Positions 47,994 to 61,568 of a stretch of 64,000 nucleotides of DNA are shown here, in pieces (the stretch's first letter is position 1; each line of letters starts with the position of its first letter). The notes beneath the pieces are model-generated. The model searched no databases. It was not told the DNA's origin and saw only the letters and a list, made by a program, of their open reading frames with translations. Both the position numbers and the translations under genes were made by a program. The stretch spans positions 243,278,558 to 243,342,557 of the forward strand of contig OY856409.1 of NCBI GenBank assembly GCA_963693085.1. The letters are read 5' to 3'. This DNA comes from Alisma plantago-aquatica. Lineage: Eukaryota > Streptophyta > Magnoliopsida > Alismatales > Alismataceae.

Positions 47994-50900
47994 TTAAGAG
48001 AAAAGAGTAGGGTATTTCCTCCTCATCTCTTCCTCTAGTTCCCACGTAGATTCTTCAATGCCAAGGTGATTCCAGAGGACTTTCACAAGACTTATGTCTT
48101 TCTTTTTCAGCTTCTTGATTCTTCTATCAAGAATCAACATAGGCCCTTCAACATAGGATATATCATCGTTCAATTCTACTTCCATAGGATGCAGAACTGA
48201 TTCTGTATCAGGATGACATTTCCTTAACATGGAAATGTGGAACACTGGGTGTAACCTTTGCAGCTCAGGTGATAACTCCAGCTTATAAGCTACCTTTCCA
48301 ATCCATTCAATGATTGGATAAGGCCCCATAAATCTAGGAGCTAACTTTCCTTTCCTTCCAAATCTAGGAACTCCCTTCCAAGGTGAGACCTTGAGGTACA
48401 CTCTGTCTCCAACCTATAATTATAAAGGTCTACGATTCTTATCAGCGTAAGATTTCTGCCCATCCTGTGCAGTCTTTAACGGTTGTTGTATTATTTTAAT
48501 CTTCTCAGTGGTCTGCTGCATAAGATCAGGACCCAAAAGTTGATATTCACCAGTTTCATACCAACATAGGGGAGATCTACAACGTCTACCATACAAAGCT
48601 TCATAAGGTGCCATGTCGATACTATGTTGATAGTTATTGTTGTAGGAAAACTCTATCAAGCTTAGATGTAGATCCCAACTTCCTGTAAAATGGAGGACAC
48701 ATGCTCTAAGCAAGTCCTCTAAGGTTTGTATAGTCCTTTCTGATTGTCCATCAGTTTGAGGATGAAAGGTTGTACTAAACCTTAACTGTGTGCCTAAGGC
48801 TTTATGAACTTGCTCCCAAAAATGACTCGTAAATTGGGGACCTCTATCAGAAACAATGGTAACTGAGACCCCATGCAGTCGCACTATGTCATCTACATAT
48901 AACTGTGCCAGCTTCTCTGCAGAATAGGTTGTTTTTACAGGTAAGAAATGTGTTGTCTTTGTCAACCTATCAACTATTACCCAAATGGAATCATGACCTT
49001 TGGCTGTTCTGGGTAAACCAACCACAAAATCTATGGTTACATGATCCCACTTCCACTGTGGTATAGGTAAAGGCTGCATTGTTCCTGCAGGCTTCTGGTG
49101 TTCAGCTTTAACTTGCTGACACACTAAACACCGCATAACGAACTCAGCAACGTCTTTCTTCGAACCAGGCCACCAATACATATCTTTCAAGTTTTGATAC
49201 ATCTTGGTGCTTCCTGGATGCATAGCACACATTGAAGAATGAGCTTCTTCCAGGACTAACTTCCTCAAGTTATCCACATCAGGCACTATCATTCTACCAT
49301 GATAACAGACTACTTGATCATCTGAGTCATGGAAACCATCTCGTTTCTCACTACCATACTCTGATCTAATCTGCTGAATTACAACATCAACTTGTTGTGC
49401 CTCCTTAATCTGTTGTCTCAGAGTAGGTTTTATATGCATCTCAGCTAACAACCCAGATAACAATGATACTTTTAACTGTACATTATCTCGCCTTAAAGAG
49501 ATAAGCATATCCCTCCTAGAGCACACTAAAGAATTCAGTTGTGCTTTGTCTAAGGTTGGTGTTGCTAATTTCCTACTCAAAGTATCAGCAACCACATTGG
49601 CCTTCCCTGGATGATAATCAATTATACAATCGTAGTCCTTGATTAATTCCATCCAACGGTGTTGCCTCATGTTTAGCTCATGCTGAGAAAAGATATATTT
49701 TAGGCTCTTATGGTCTGTGAAAATATTGAATGTCTCTCCATAGAGATAATGTCTCCAGATCTTCAAAGCATGGACTATAGCAGCTAGCTCTATATCATGT
49801 GTTGGATAATTCTCCTCGTGTTTCTTAAGCTGTCGAGAAGCAAAAGAAATCACTTGTTTATCCTACATCAACACACATCCTAGTCCATTCTTAGAGGCAT
49901 CACAGAAAACTATATATCCTTTTCCTTGTTCAGGTAACACTAGCATAGGTGCATTTGTTAGCCTTTCCTTCAACAACTGAAATGATTGCTGACACTTGTC
50001 ATTCCAGGCAAAAGGAACATCCTTCCTGGTCAACTTAGTCAAGGGTAAAGCTATAGAACTGAAGTTCTTAATGAACCTCCGGTAATAGCCTACCAACCCT
50101 AAGAAACTTCAAATCTCCGTTGGTGTCTTCGGCTGCTCCCATAGTAAGACATATTCTACCTTTATAGGATCAACATGTATACCTGAAGCAGATATTACGT
50201 GTCCAAGAAAAGAAACTTCTGGTAACCATAACTCACACTTGCTAAACTTAGCATTTAACTTATGCTTTTTTAGCAAAGTTAGAGCCTGTCGAAGATGTTG
50301 TTCATGCTGCTGAGCATCTCTACTGTAGATCAGAATGTCATCTATGAAGACAATAACACATTGATCAAGAAAAGGTCGAAAGATTCTATTCATGAGTTCC
50401 ATAAATGCAACTGGTGCATTAGTTAGTCCAAATGAAATAACTGTGAACTCATAGTAACCATACCTTGTTCTAAAGGCAGGCTTAGGTATGTCACCCTCCG
50501 TAATACGCAGCTGATGATATCCCGACCTCAGATCTATCTTTGAGAAGACTGTTGCAGCTCACAACTGATCAAAGAGATCATCAATCCTCGACAAAGGATA
50601 CTTATTTTTTATTGTTACTTTATTTAGTTGTCTGTAATCAATGCACAACCGTATTGACCCATCCTTCTCTTTAACAAAGAGGATCGGAGCACCCCAGGGT
50701 GAAGTGCTCAGTTGGATGAAACCCTTCTCAAGCAACACTTGCAGTTGTTTCTTGAGTTCTACCATCTCAGCAGGCACCATCTTGTACGGTGTTTGTGCTA
50801 TTGGTTGCGTGCTTGGAACTATATTAATCTCAAAATCAATCTCTCGGGGCGGAGGTACACCTGGAAGTTCTTCAGGAAATACATCTTCAAATTCCCTGAC

Positions 50901-52691
50901 TATAAGAACTTCAACAGGGTTAGAACTCTCCATGGTGGTATCTACCACATGGGCCAAGAATGCATAACATCCTTGCCTCATCAGCTTCTCAACCACCATA
51001 GCTGACACAAGACAGGTTGGAAGAATCTTTCTATCTCCTTAAAAGATCCATGTGTCACTATCATCAGTGAACACAACTTGCTTGGACTCACAATCCAAGA
51101 CAACCTTATACCCTTTTAAGGTATCCATCCCAAGGATTATATCAATCCCATGCATCTCAAGTGGTATAAGATCCACTTGAATATGATGCTCAGAAAAGAA
51201 AAGAATACAGGGAGACCACACCTCCCGCAACATAGCAGATCCCATCAAAGGAGTTTCTAACTTCAAACTCTCTGTCCTATGACCAATCGTCATATTGCAG
51301 TCAAGAATCACTCTTCAAGTGACAAAGGAATGCGTAGCACCCAGATCAATTAAAACAGATACAACACAGTATGTAGACATATCAGAATAAAACAACTTCA
51401 TCTGAGCTGTCACAACCCAAGGGTTGATCACTGCATCAGGTGGATTCATCGCATAGAATCTCGTTGTTGCTTGTGGTTGATTCAGTGCTCGATGTCTGGG
51501 TGTCGATGATCCAACTTGGGATGCTTGTCCACATCCTCTAGCACTACCTGGAAACTATCTCCTTTGGGAACCTTGCTGACTCTACCTTTGGGGTTGAGTC
51601 ACACTTGCCTCTCGGGCTCTGCAATCCTTCATCAGATGCCCCACTTTTCCACATATGTAACAACTCCTAATTCCTTGTTGTGGTATGGATGGTCCGGTGA
51701 CTAACACAGATGCTAAGATATGAGCTCCTTCTGGTGGTAAACTTCATCCTCTACCCCTATTTGATGTCCACTGCGTCTGGGTACTGAATCTAGGTGATGG
51801 TGTAGGCATGGAAAACCTCAGTTTCTTGAAACCTTTGGATGAGGATCCTTGGAACTGGGAGTACATCTTCTTGTTCTTGGTCTGTCACTTCTCCGTCACA
51901 GACCTCTATATCCTCCTGACCGACTCCACAAAGGTAGCAAATCTTTCCCTATTCCCCAGAGCAGACACAAGGGTGGTCAACTCAGCGTTTAACCCCTTCT
52001 CAAAGTGCTGAATCCTTTCTTCATCTATAGTTGCCATATGCAGACAGAACCACAACAGCTCCATGAACTTAGCCTCGTATTCACTAACGTTCATCGGTCC
52101 TTGCCTTAATCTCTCAAACTGAGAGATTTTCTCATCCAAGAACGTCTTAGGAAAGTATCTGTTGACAAATTCTTGTCGAAAAACTTCCCATTCGATCTCC
52201 ACACCTGGCCTTTTCCCCTCCTCTATGGTCCACCAGTGACCAGCACTTCCCTTGAGAAGATACACAACATGTCTAACCTTCTTAGCTTCTGGGATGTTCA
52301 TGATTCTAAAGGCCTTTTCTAGTTCAGTTAGCCACATGTCAGCATCTACTAGGTCAGCTGTCCTCGCATATTCTGTGGCTCCAGCCCGACGTAGTCGTTC
52401 AAATGTCTTGCCGACTCCTTGTCCTTCTTGATGGGTAGGTGCCCTAGGTGCAAGTATAGGCATCCTATCAGTCATGTGTGTCATGGCAGTTATAAACTAT
52501 CCAAACATGGCTTGAAAAGCTGGGTTCCCCATGTCAGCTGGATTGATCTGGGGTGGCTCAGGCACATGTTCCTCCCTTCCATGGTATCTTACACCTCCTC
52601 CGGGTGTAGCAACACTACTCTCCACAACATGTTCATCATGTGATCTAGACAGCTTTAGTTTCTCTTCTCCTCCTATATGAGCAGAAGACAC
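47994..52691 (-). pseudogene. Gag-pol polyprotein of element B (one frame, 13 nonsense codons)
   Basis: A single minus-strand frame covers the order below. Gag capsid (YARTADLVDADMWL, LKGSAGHWW); zinc knuckle CYICGKVGHLMKDC (about 51640); protease with DLGATHSF in place of the usual D(S/T)GA (about 51330). RT ([21 protein letters not shown], about 50900-50200); RNase H (DASKNGLG to ADTLSRK); integrase with HHCC ([13 protein letters not shown]) and Asp-Asp-Glu segments ([27 protein letters not shown]). Chromodomain (ILDRRIKKLKKKDI, 48130-47994). Stops: TAG at 52497, 51906, 51582, 51555, 49863 and 48414; TGA at 51885, 51744, 51315, 50559 and 50109; TAA at 51039 and 48420 (lowest coordinate of each). 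No frameshift was found. No ATG is evident at the start; the frame opens at GTG or from a lost ATG. Confidence 0.9.
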
Positions 52692-52768
52692 TATCAGATA
52701 TATTGGAAGATACTAGAACAGACTCAACAACCTTAGTCCTATGTCTCTGTAGACTCAACGAACCTAGA

Positions 52769-52780
52769 GCTCTAATACCA
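52769..52780 (-). promoter_or_regulatory. Primer binding site of element B
   Basis: On the minus strand TGGTATTAGAGC begins a few bases after the 5' LTR end (52787), one base (C to T) from the iMet tRNA complement seen in element A. Confidence 0.8.
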
Positions 52781-52786
52781 CTAAAT

Positions 52787-55700
52787 TGTGGCTTCTGTTG
52801 CCAAACATCGATTAAGATTAATGTGAAAGAGAATACTTACCAGTGGAATTTCTGAAAATCACTAAAAATTAAAACTTTTTGCAATGAGGTCCACAAAATG
52901 TAGAACTCTATCATAAAGAAACAAAGTAAGTTATTTACATTCTGATTCATTAGTACATCTCTGTATCATCTCATCTCGAGAGTCATAAACATTGACTGCC
53001 CTGCTTAACTATACATGAGCAGTAAACAAAAATCTTGAGGCATCAAGCCAAAAATCTCAGATCTATATCAAACCATCTACTGACTCCTAGGACCTGAGAG
53101 TACAAAGACGAAACATAGGACTCTCTATATACAGAACCTAACAGATAGTGTATCCACATGTGGATCATTGTTGTCCTTGCTGTTTCTGCTACTGTGACTA
53201 CTATTGCTGCTCACCCACTGAAGGGTTTCTTCTTCCTCGGCGTCTACCTAAAAAGTTGAATCACACGGGGTGAGACAATTGATAATTGTCCCAACGAGAG
53301 ATATAACTCTTCGCCAGAAGCATTGTTATTGCAGATAAAAGAATAACACTAAGCAATAGAATTATAAATATTCAACAACAAGTAAATCATTGAATAAACT
53401 AAATAGAGCAATATTCTTTATGCATTCATTTCAATTATAACTTGATTAAGCAGCAAGTCATTTAATCAATAAGGAATATGAAGAACATGTATATTATTTA
53501 TCCAAATAGGTCATTATAAGCAATGTATCATCAATCATTGTTTCTCGTAGTTCAACCCTAAGCAAATATGCTACATGGCTGATTACATTTTACAAACATA
53601 CCTCATGCCCTGAGGAGATGAGGTATACCACTCATACTCCAAACGACCACTGCGAAGTCAAAATCGGTACCATACATAGGTCATCAGAAGAGGCGGATTT
53701 CTATGACCTCATCCTCCTCAGTCACTGTGAGGAACGTCATGCATGACATCTCGTGTCTCTGCCATAATAGCTTTCTAGGGTATTCTGGCAACTTTGCTAT
53801 TAAAGTTACAGTGGCATGCTGTACTCTCTTCGCAATCGAGGGATTTCTTGTTTATCTCACATCGATTTGGAATTAACATCATCATCGGGAGATTTGTGAT
53901 ACATCATCCCGACATATACATATAATGAAGGATTGAGAGATTTGATGTTTATCTCACATCAATTCCTTCATTAGGATGTAAGGATATTCACATCCATAAC
54001 CCCCACATACTCAAAAGTATGCTCTCCAGGAGTTCCCTTAGGAAAACCTATTTCACCATCATCCGACTATTGATGATGATGGATCTATGGTCAGGGCTCT
54101 ACATGATATCATTTCACTTGATTATTTAAGTACATTACAACATTCTTTTAGCATCAGGCATGTTTTCAAACATAAACCTTTATAACAATTACTATAAAGA
54201 ATGAGTACTATTTTTATCAAGTTCATTTCACAACTTTAATAGTATTGGGAACTCAATCCCTTATCATCTCATCATCATGATACAATAATATGGGTATTCA
54301 AACCCTTAGAACATCAATATATACTTGTTACCACTTTAACAGGTAACATAGTGCCATCAAGTCATTTACCAGTGTAAACATGATAATTGCAATGCAGGTA
54401 TTTCACATGGCTCTTACAGCCTGTCAATCTCTTTTGTTACCCCTCACTAAGAAACATAACATATTATTTCTTACAAAGCTCGTTAAGTACTTTCAGTAAA
54501 CAAAGAATTATAGCTCTTACCTGGCTATGTTCAATATCACATAAAACCTGCATAATTAGTACAGATGATAATAGATACATTTATTTCATATCATCACAAT
54601 GCAAAACAATGATAACATCACTATTCAAAGGTTACACCACTGTGCCCTTACTAGGGTTAAGGTTTTCCCTTTTCAATTCAATTAGGATAATCATCCTCTT
54701 AGCTCAATTAGGATTAATGACTCATCATTTTCATTATCCAATCTTAAGGTTTCATGCTAAAATGCATAACCCAGAATTAGGGTTTCATACTTCCATTTAC
54801 CTTATTTAGGATTAGGGTTTACTTATTCACATCACATCAGCCTTGATTAGGGTTTACTATTCACAACTCATAATTAGGGTTTACTATTCACATCACATCA
54901 CCCTTGATTAGAGTTTACTATTCACAACTCATAATTAGGGTTTACTATTCACATCACATCACCCTTGATTAGGGTTATAATTCATTCACCTTCATAATTA
55001 CGGTTTCATGATCCCACTATCATGGATCATACCCTAATTAGACATCTATTCACAATAAGAGTGCATTCCATAATTAACATTTATGTAGGTAATCCTTTCT
55101 TTCTCATCCTTTATAGGATGATACTTTCATCAGCTTGTTTAAGCTAAGTCAACTCAACATGAAAGGGAATTGACATCATGGGTTATGTCATTATCATTAT
55201 GATCATTAAGGCTTACTCATTCAAAGGGTACTAATCACCCTATCTTATTAAGGATACCTTTTTTATAATCACCTTTGATTACATCATGTATTAATCAACT
55301 AATTACTTTGTCCTTTAACCACTTTAAGCACCCATGCGGTTTTGGTTAATTATCCACCAAAGGGTCTTGAACACATCGACCCCAAATGGTCTTGATGAAG
55401 TCAAACCTCAAACAGTCTTGCACACTAAACCTCCAAACGGTCTAAGACCGTTTAGACCTCCATGAGGTCTTGCACAGACCACTGAAACTGTTTGGTAAAG
55501 TTGCACACTCAAGATCGTTTGCTAAAGTAGCCACTTGAGATCGTTTGCTAAAGTAGCCACCTGACATCGTTTGCTAAAGTAGACACCTTGAAACCGTTTG
55601 CTAAAGTAGGTGGTGAAGATCGTTTACCAAAGTTAACTTTTGAGACCATTTGCTAAAGGTGGCCACATGAAACCGTTTACTAAAGTAGACCCCCAAAACC

Positions 55701-58136
55701 GTTTGCTAAAGTGACCTCTTGAAAACGCATGGACTCAAATGGTTTGGGATCGTTTGGTCCCAAACAGTCTCAAGACCGTTTGGTCCCAAATGGTCAACCG
55801 TTTGGACTCAAACGGTCTTGAGACCATTTGGTCCAAACCCCCTCAAAACCGTAAGGACCAAGTATGGTCTCAACTAGTCAAATCGATTTAGGGTTCTCAT
55901 TGTAGATTCCTTCAACAGTTGAATACATGTAACCAATCATCAATTGGACCTATCACCATGCTTCAATTGAGTTGATTAGGTCAACCTTCAACTGATTTGA
56001 CCCTCAATTAACCCTCAATTGATCATCAATTAGGGTTTGAGTTAATTGAATTAGGGTTTAGAATCAATGACCCTTCAACATTAATCAATGTGAGTCTAAT
56101 TATTTTGAAACTATTGAACCATCGTACAAATTGATAATGAACTGACCCCAAACGGTCTTGAGGTCGTTTGGATGACCTCCAAACGGTCTTGGGACCATTT
56201 GCCCATGTCAACATCAAAATCCAAATCAATCAATTAGGGTTTGGTCCATTGGATTAATCACCATATCAACATTCGATTATACTTCAACCTAGTATCAATA
56301 GATCTTCAATTGGTCATCCATAATTAGCCCTAGACCTCAAAAAGGTCTTGGGTGATCACCAAACGGTCTTGGGACCATTTTGGTGATACCCAAATGGTTT
56401 TGAAACCGTTTGGGTCACTCAACCCAAACATCCAACTTAATCACTCATGAAATCAACACTCAACCCGATTAGGGTTTTGATGATTGTTGGACCTTCAATT
56501 AGTGAACCAATTGGAGTTAATTAACAATTATTGATGGATCATTGACCTAAATTATTCTCAAAAGGTCTCCAAACGATCAAATCTTGGTCAAAGCCACCAA
56601 ACGGTCTTGGACCGTTTGCTTCTATGCGGTTCAGTGAAACTGTTTGTATTCAAACGGTTTGAAACCGTTTGCTCCCAAATGGTTTGGGAAACCGTTTGAA
56701 CAACAAAACAAACCGTTTGGTAAAGTATTTTTTTTGGATATTTATCTAGGATGATGTCACCTTTGTCTTCCTCAGTTCAACCAAGAACTGTTGCTGTTCT
56801 TCATGGAAGTTATAGCAATGAACCAAAAGGATATCAAAGGAAGAAAAGTAACCAATGGTTCTTATAGAAACGAGTGCAATAACAATGGTTAAGGGTTAGA
56901 GTTATAAAACCCGCCTCTAGAACTGATCCAAAGCTCCTAGCTCCACATATTTAATGGTGGATGGGATTCCAGTAGTTGTCCAAGGTCTGTCCTTCAACTT
57001 TTGGATGTGCAAACTAGCTAGAAATGGAAACCGAGTGAAGAAAACCATAATTAACCATTGGTTTTAGGGTTTCCACCATGGATCCGAGGTAGATGATGAT
57101 CAAAACTCACCTACAGATTAGAGTCGTCCTTCCTATGCTCTAGAGCTCTTCCTTGGTCGGCCAAAGCCAGGTGATAAGTGAAATAACTAAGGAAACAATC
57201 CTTTTGGTGTTTTGGAAAAAAGGATATACATATATATATATATATATATATTCATGGGGTTTCAAGGAAAATAGAATAAGAGGATTATCTAGTTTAATCC
57301 CAACTAATTTCCATAAAATCCTCCTCCATTCCTTGGCCATGAAGCCACCCTATATTTCCTTGCAAAACTTTCTCCGTTATCCAAGAAATAATGGAAAGGA
57401 AATTAAGCACCTTAAAGAGTTATATAATAATATCCATCTTTTTAGTGGATATTGCTTTATATTATTTTAATGTGAATGACTTCCACTCAACCAAGATCTT
57501 TTGTGCCCAAGCATGGCACAATCTCTTAAAAACTATTGAAAACACATCCTTCAACTTTTGGTTGAAGGGCTTCTCAATTAATTATTTCTTTTTGCATTAA
57601 ATTATATTAAAGAGCCATTTGTGCTTAAATCTTGATTATTTTAATGTCAAGATTCTCTCTCCTCCAGGATAATCCAAATGAGGTTCCCTCTCATTTTCTT
57701 TGCTCTACTTGATGCCAAGAAACATGAGAGACCATTTAGAGGTGATATCTTGCATATTGAACCCTAAGTTTTGGGTAATTTGCACATTACACCAAAACTA
57801 GGTTTTAATGCACAAGAATTGCTTTACAAGCTTTATCTTGATGCCCAAGCTTGTGGAAACCATACCACTACATCATATTTATTCATATGATGTTTAAAAA
57901 TAATAGGAACATTTTAACATGTGAAATTTGCAAGTTAACCCCTCTACTTGGGTAATTTGCACTTTAGTCCAAAAATAACAAAACAATGTTTCAACATTAT
58001 CCAAAAAGGACTAAAATTGAAATATAAGTTCCTCAAAAGTCTTAATTACTTTTCAAAAGATAAGAACAAACATTTAATCAATTTAATTAAGCAAAACACC
58101 TAGGGTTAGTACATAACCCAGGTCAGGGATGTTACA
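52787..58136 (-). repeat. 5' LTR of element B
   Basis: 5350 bp, the partner of 42570-47941 with an offset of about 10.2 kb. Sampled blocks differ by roughly 2-10%. It includes the half-site array at 55370-56720 and a 140-codon ORF (54387-54809) twin to that in the other LTR. Confidence 0.9.
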
Positions 58137-58141
58137 ACCCC

Positions 58142-59070
58142 GGTGCTACACACTCTTTTATCGCACATAGTCTGCTTGCTAGCTGTCCTTTACCTGTTAG
58201 TTGTAAGAAAGATAACCTATTGTTAGAAACCCCTCTCTATGGTTATTTAATGCTTCGAGAAGAGTGTCCATCTTGTGTTCTGTCTCTCTCAGGACACAGT
58301 ATACAAGTGGACCTTATAACACTTTATATGCATGGATTCGATGTGATCCTTGGGATGGATACCTTAGAGAAGTATAAGGTTGTGTTGGACTGTGGTTCCA
58401 AGCAGGCAGTGTTTGATGACGATGGGGAGAAGTGGATCTTCCAAGGAGATAGGAATATTCTTCCAACCTGTCTAGTATCAGCGATGGTGGCAGAAAAGTT
58501 ATTGCGGCAAGGTTGTAAGGCATTCTTAGCTCACGTCATGGATACCAAGGCGAAAGGTCCTAGCCTTGAGGAGGTGAAGGTTGTTCGAGAGTTTGCAGAT
58601 GTGTTTCCTGGTGAGTTCCCCAGTGTTCCCCCACCCCGAGAGATTGATTTTGAGATCAATATGGTACCAGGAACGCAACCAGTTCCACATACACCATATA
58701 GGATGGCTCCAGTAGAGATGGCAGAGTTGAAGAAGCAATTACATGAGTTGTTGGAGAAAGGTTTCATCCGATCGAACACGTCGCCTTGGGGTGCTCCAGT
58801 GCTATTTGTTAAAAAGAAGGACGGATCGATGCAACTATCTATAGATTACCGACAGTTGAACAAAGTCACGATCAAGAATAAGTACCCATTGCCGAGGATA
58901 GATGATCTATTCGATCAGTTGCGTGGCGCTACAATGTTCTCAAAGATCGATCTACGGTATGGATATCATTAGTTGAGGATTAAGGCAGACGACATACCAA
59001 AGTCAGCATTTAGGATGAGGTATGGTCACTTTGAGTTTGTGGTTATGTCGTTTGGGATAACCAATGCACC
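58142..59070 (+). pseudogene. Protease and N-terminal RT of gypsy element A
   Basis: This continues the protease split by element B. Joined across the insertion the active site reads VDPGATHSF, with Pro where Ser/Thr is usual. A conserved flap-like segment (DVILGMDTL) and the link to RT follow ([31 protein letters not shown]). RT motifs are [36 protein letters not shown] and [14 protein letters not shown] at 58970-58972 replaces the Gln of the usual GYHQLRI. The reading stays in frame up to TNAP, where a solo LTR is inserted at 59071. RT synthesises element cDNA; this copy is split and inactive. Confidence 0.88.
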
Positions 59071-60404
59071 TGTAAAGAGGCGAGATCACCTCCTTACTAA
59101 AATATGATAATCAAAACTCATTGGAAAGTAGCGGAATAAAAATTTTCTAACTATATTCAATTTCATAAAAGTTTGTACAAGATACATCAAAAATCTCCCT
59201 TTTAGGGTTACATCAAGATACAACATTTAGGATCTAGATAGAGGGAAGTCTAACTACCAAAACCTTGTCTCCAAAAGCATAACTCCATCAACTAAGTCCA
59301 TGCCAAAGCCAAGATCTTCAAGTCCTATTCATCACCTTGCTCCACATCTGGGTGGTTGGGAAGGCACCCAGCAAAAGGGAAAGGAAAATAAAAGTATGTG
59401 TTACTAAACTATTCTAGGATATGAAGATAAGCAAAATATGTAAAAATGTACTAGAGTTCATCATATGATGAAGACAATCAAGATAATGAGGCCATATATA
59501 TATAAAAGAATATTTCAATAGATGCTTGCCATAATCAACATATAACAAAAGGATTGCATGCATGATTTATATCGACTACCTTAACTATGTAGGGTTGAGG
59601 CACCTACCGGACCTTCAACCAAAAGGGTGAGGGGAGAATAACACATTCCCAGTCACCTGCACATATTTCATGTGCGGGGAGAGTATCACATTCCCCGGGG
59701 CGATTAAATACATGCCCAATTATGGGTGGTTGTACATACAAGTACCACTACACTAGTTAATTAGTCTAATAAAATCAGCATGTCCTAGAAACTATGGCAA
59801 GTAATAGAATCTCATTTGAAGAACATGTAAGTGGGGTATCAATACCCAAGAACAATATTCCAAACTAATTATGAGGCAAGTATAGCAATAGATTCAAGAG
59901 AGTAGAATATAAGGTGCAAATAAGCCTCATTATGGAAATCATAGGTTAAGGAATAAATAATTCCCAACTGAAGTGTATTATGCACATACATAGCACATAC
60001 ATAAAGATGGTTTGCACATACCTCTTTTAATGATATCAATTACTAACTTTCACCAATTTAATTGAGTCTAAGTTCCACTTTGCCTCTAGGAAAGTAAGAA
60101 GGTTCAAATAGAAAGGATTCCGAGATTAGAAGGTCTTGGTTGCTCCAATCCAAGCTCCTTTCTTGAGAAAAGATCACCTTCTCTACTTTATATGTGCAAA
60201 CCTAGTTTTGGTCAAAATCACTAAGGAGGAGCTTAACAAATCCTAAGTAGAGAAATCTGGAACCCTAGGAGCTTTCTTCACCAAGGTAGGCACCCTCTTT
60301 TATCTTGGGACAACACTTTCATAGCAAAATAGAGTAGGAATGATGCTCTAAGCTAGAAGAAATAAGGAGTGAGAAATGATTTCGAATTTGGAGCTAGGAA
60401 GGGA

Positions 60405-60412
60405 TATATATA
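60405..60412 (-). promoter_or_regulatory. Candidate TATA box of the 2.5 kb solo LTR
   Basis: TATATATA in the minus-strand context AGCTATATATATCCC, about 1.15 kb from the LTR start. Confidence 0.4.
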
Positions 60413-60524
60413 GCTTCATGGATAGGAAAGGGGTCAAGCATGAGGTGTACATGTGTCAATATCCTAGAGATTTTATGTCCATGCAACACCTCCCTTAGTT
60501 ACTACCCACACTTTCTCTCTTTTA

Positions 60525-60825
60525 TCCATATCCTTATCTTTAGCCTTATATTTATCTTTATCTTTATCTTTATCCTTATCCTTATCTTTATCCTTATCTT
60601 CACCTTATCCTTATCTTTATCTTTATCCTTATATTTATCTTTATCCTTATCCTTATCTTCATCCTTATCCTTATCTTTATCCTTATCCTTATCATTATCT
60701 TTATTCTTATCTTCAACCTTATCCTTATCTTTTTCTTTATCCTTATCTTTATCTTTATCTTTATCTTTATCATTATCTTTACCTTTATCCTTATCTTGAC
60801 CTTTCTCCTTATCTTTATCTTTAAA
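60525..60825. repeat. Degenerate (CTTTAT / CCTTAT)n array, about 300 bp
   Basis: Roughly fifty 6-base units of CTTTAT and CCTTAT alternate irregularly, with a few ATTATC and CTTCAT variants. The Leu/Ile- or Ser-rich ORF on one strand (60440-60799) and the Lys/Asp repeat ORF on the other (60502-60867) are translations of this repeat. Confidence 0.95.
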
Positions 60826-61568
60826 GGGGGAAAACCCTAAAATGTCCTTGAAGACAAATACTTCCAAACCAAGTATAACTAGGAGCCCTAAATCCCAAAA
60901 AAATCGAAAATGATAAGGAAAAATATAAGGATCATAATGCCTGTGTCAATGTACAATTAAAACCTCCCAATTGGGTAAATTGCAGAAAAGTCCAGAATGT
61001 ACCTAAAATTGCATAACTCACACAAACAACATCCAAATCGGACTAAACTTTATCCACAAGTTATCTTTGATGTGTTGAATATGAATTTGCCATAATTTCC
61101 ATATTTTTAAGTTATATAATTACATTATTCATTACTTATGTCATTTACTAATTTTCTCTCTCCTAAACTTATCCTAATATTTCAAGGTTATCTAAATTAG
61201 ATGAAATTTGACATGTCGGCTAATTTTGATATGTAGATTTTGAATTTGAAGTTTGTTTCCTATTTTGAGACTTCTTATTATGAGATATGTCATATGGCCC
61301 ATTAACAGCCCATTATCTAAATTGTCATCCAATTAAGTTTCTTATCTTCATATTACCACTAAAATGAGTTATGTGACATATTTTATGTATCCATTATAAA
61401 CCTAAGATTAATGTTAGAACATTAGGTTACATTAAGGTGATCTATTTATGCATTAGCTCATTGGGATTATACTAAACATCAATTTAGGTCTAACCGTCAA
61501 CCTTGTTTGGCTAAGTCCAAAGTGTCAACTTCTAGGGTAGGGTTTGAGATCTAGTATGTTACAACACC

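Larger units (their letters stand above)
42570..58136 (-). mobile_element. Complete Ty3/gypsy chromovirus-like element B, 15.6 kb
   Basis: Minus-strand order: 5' LTR (58136-52787), primer site, gag, protease, RT, RNase H, integrase, chromodomain, 3' LTR (47941-42570). LTRs start TGTAACATCCCTGACC and end CGCCACA or close variants. Flanks are ACCCA (42565-42569) and ACCCC (58137-58141), a TSD with one mismatch. Excising the element joins VDP to GATHSF of element A's protease in frame. The LTRs (5350 and 5372 bp) are unusually long and differ by several percent in sampled stretches, more than those of the copia-type element. The C-terminal chromodomain places it with Tekay/Del-like chromoviruses. 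Confidence 0.92.
59071..61563 (-). mobile_element. Gypsy-type solo LTR, 2493 bp, in the RT of element A
   Basis: On the minus strand it starts TGTAACATACTAGATCTC (61563) and ends CGCCTCTTTACA (59071). Flanks are GCACC (59066-59070) and ACACC (61564-61568). Removing the insert and one flank restores [13 protein letters not shown] of the RT. It has no primer site or coding region. It is a third gypsy LTR type, shorter than A or B, with a TATATATA box at 60405-60412 and a long pyrimidine-rich microsatellite. Confidence 0.85.

Noticed and set aside
44169..54809. A 140-codon ORF at 44169-44591 with a twin at 54387-54809
   Set aside because: The pair exists because it lies in the two LTRs of element B; the peptide has no recognisable domain and runs antisense to the element. 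Conservation between LTRs is explained by their common origin.
60440..60867. Long ORFs with Leu/Ser or Lys/Asp repeats on opposite strands
   Set aside because: They are translations of the CTTTAT/CCTTAT microsatellite.
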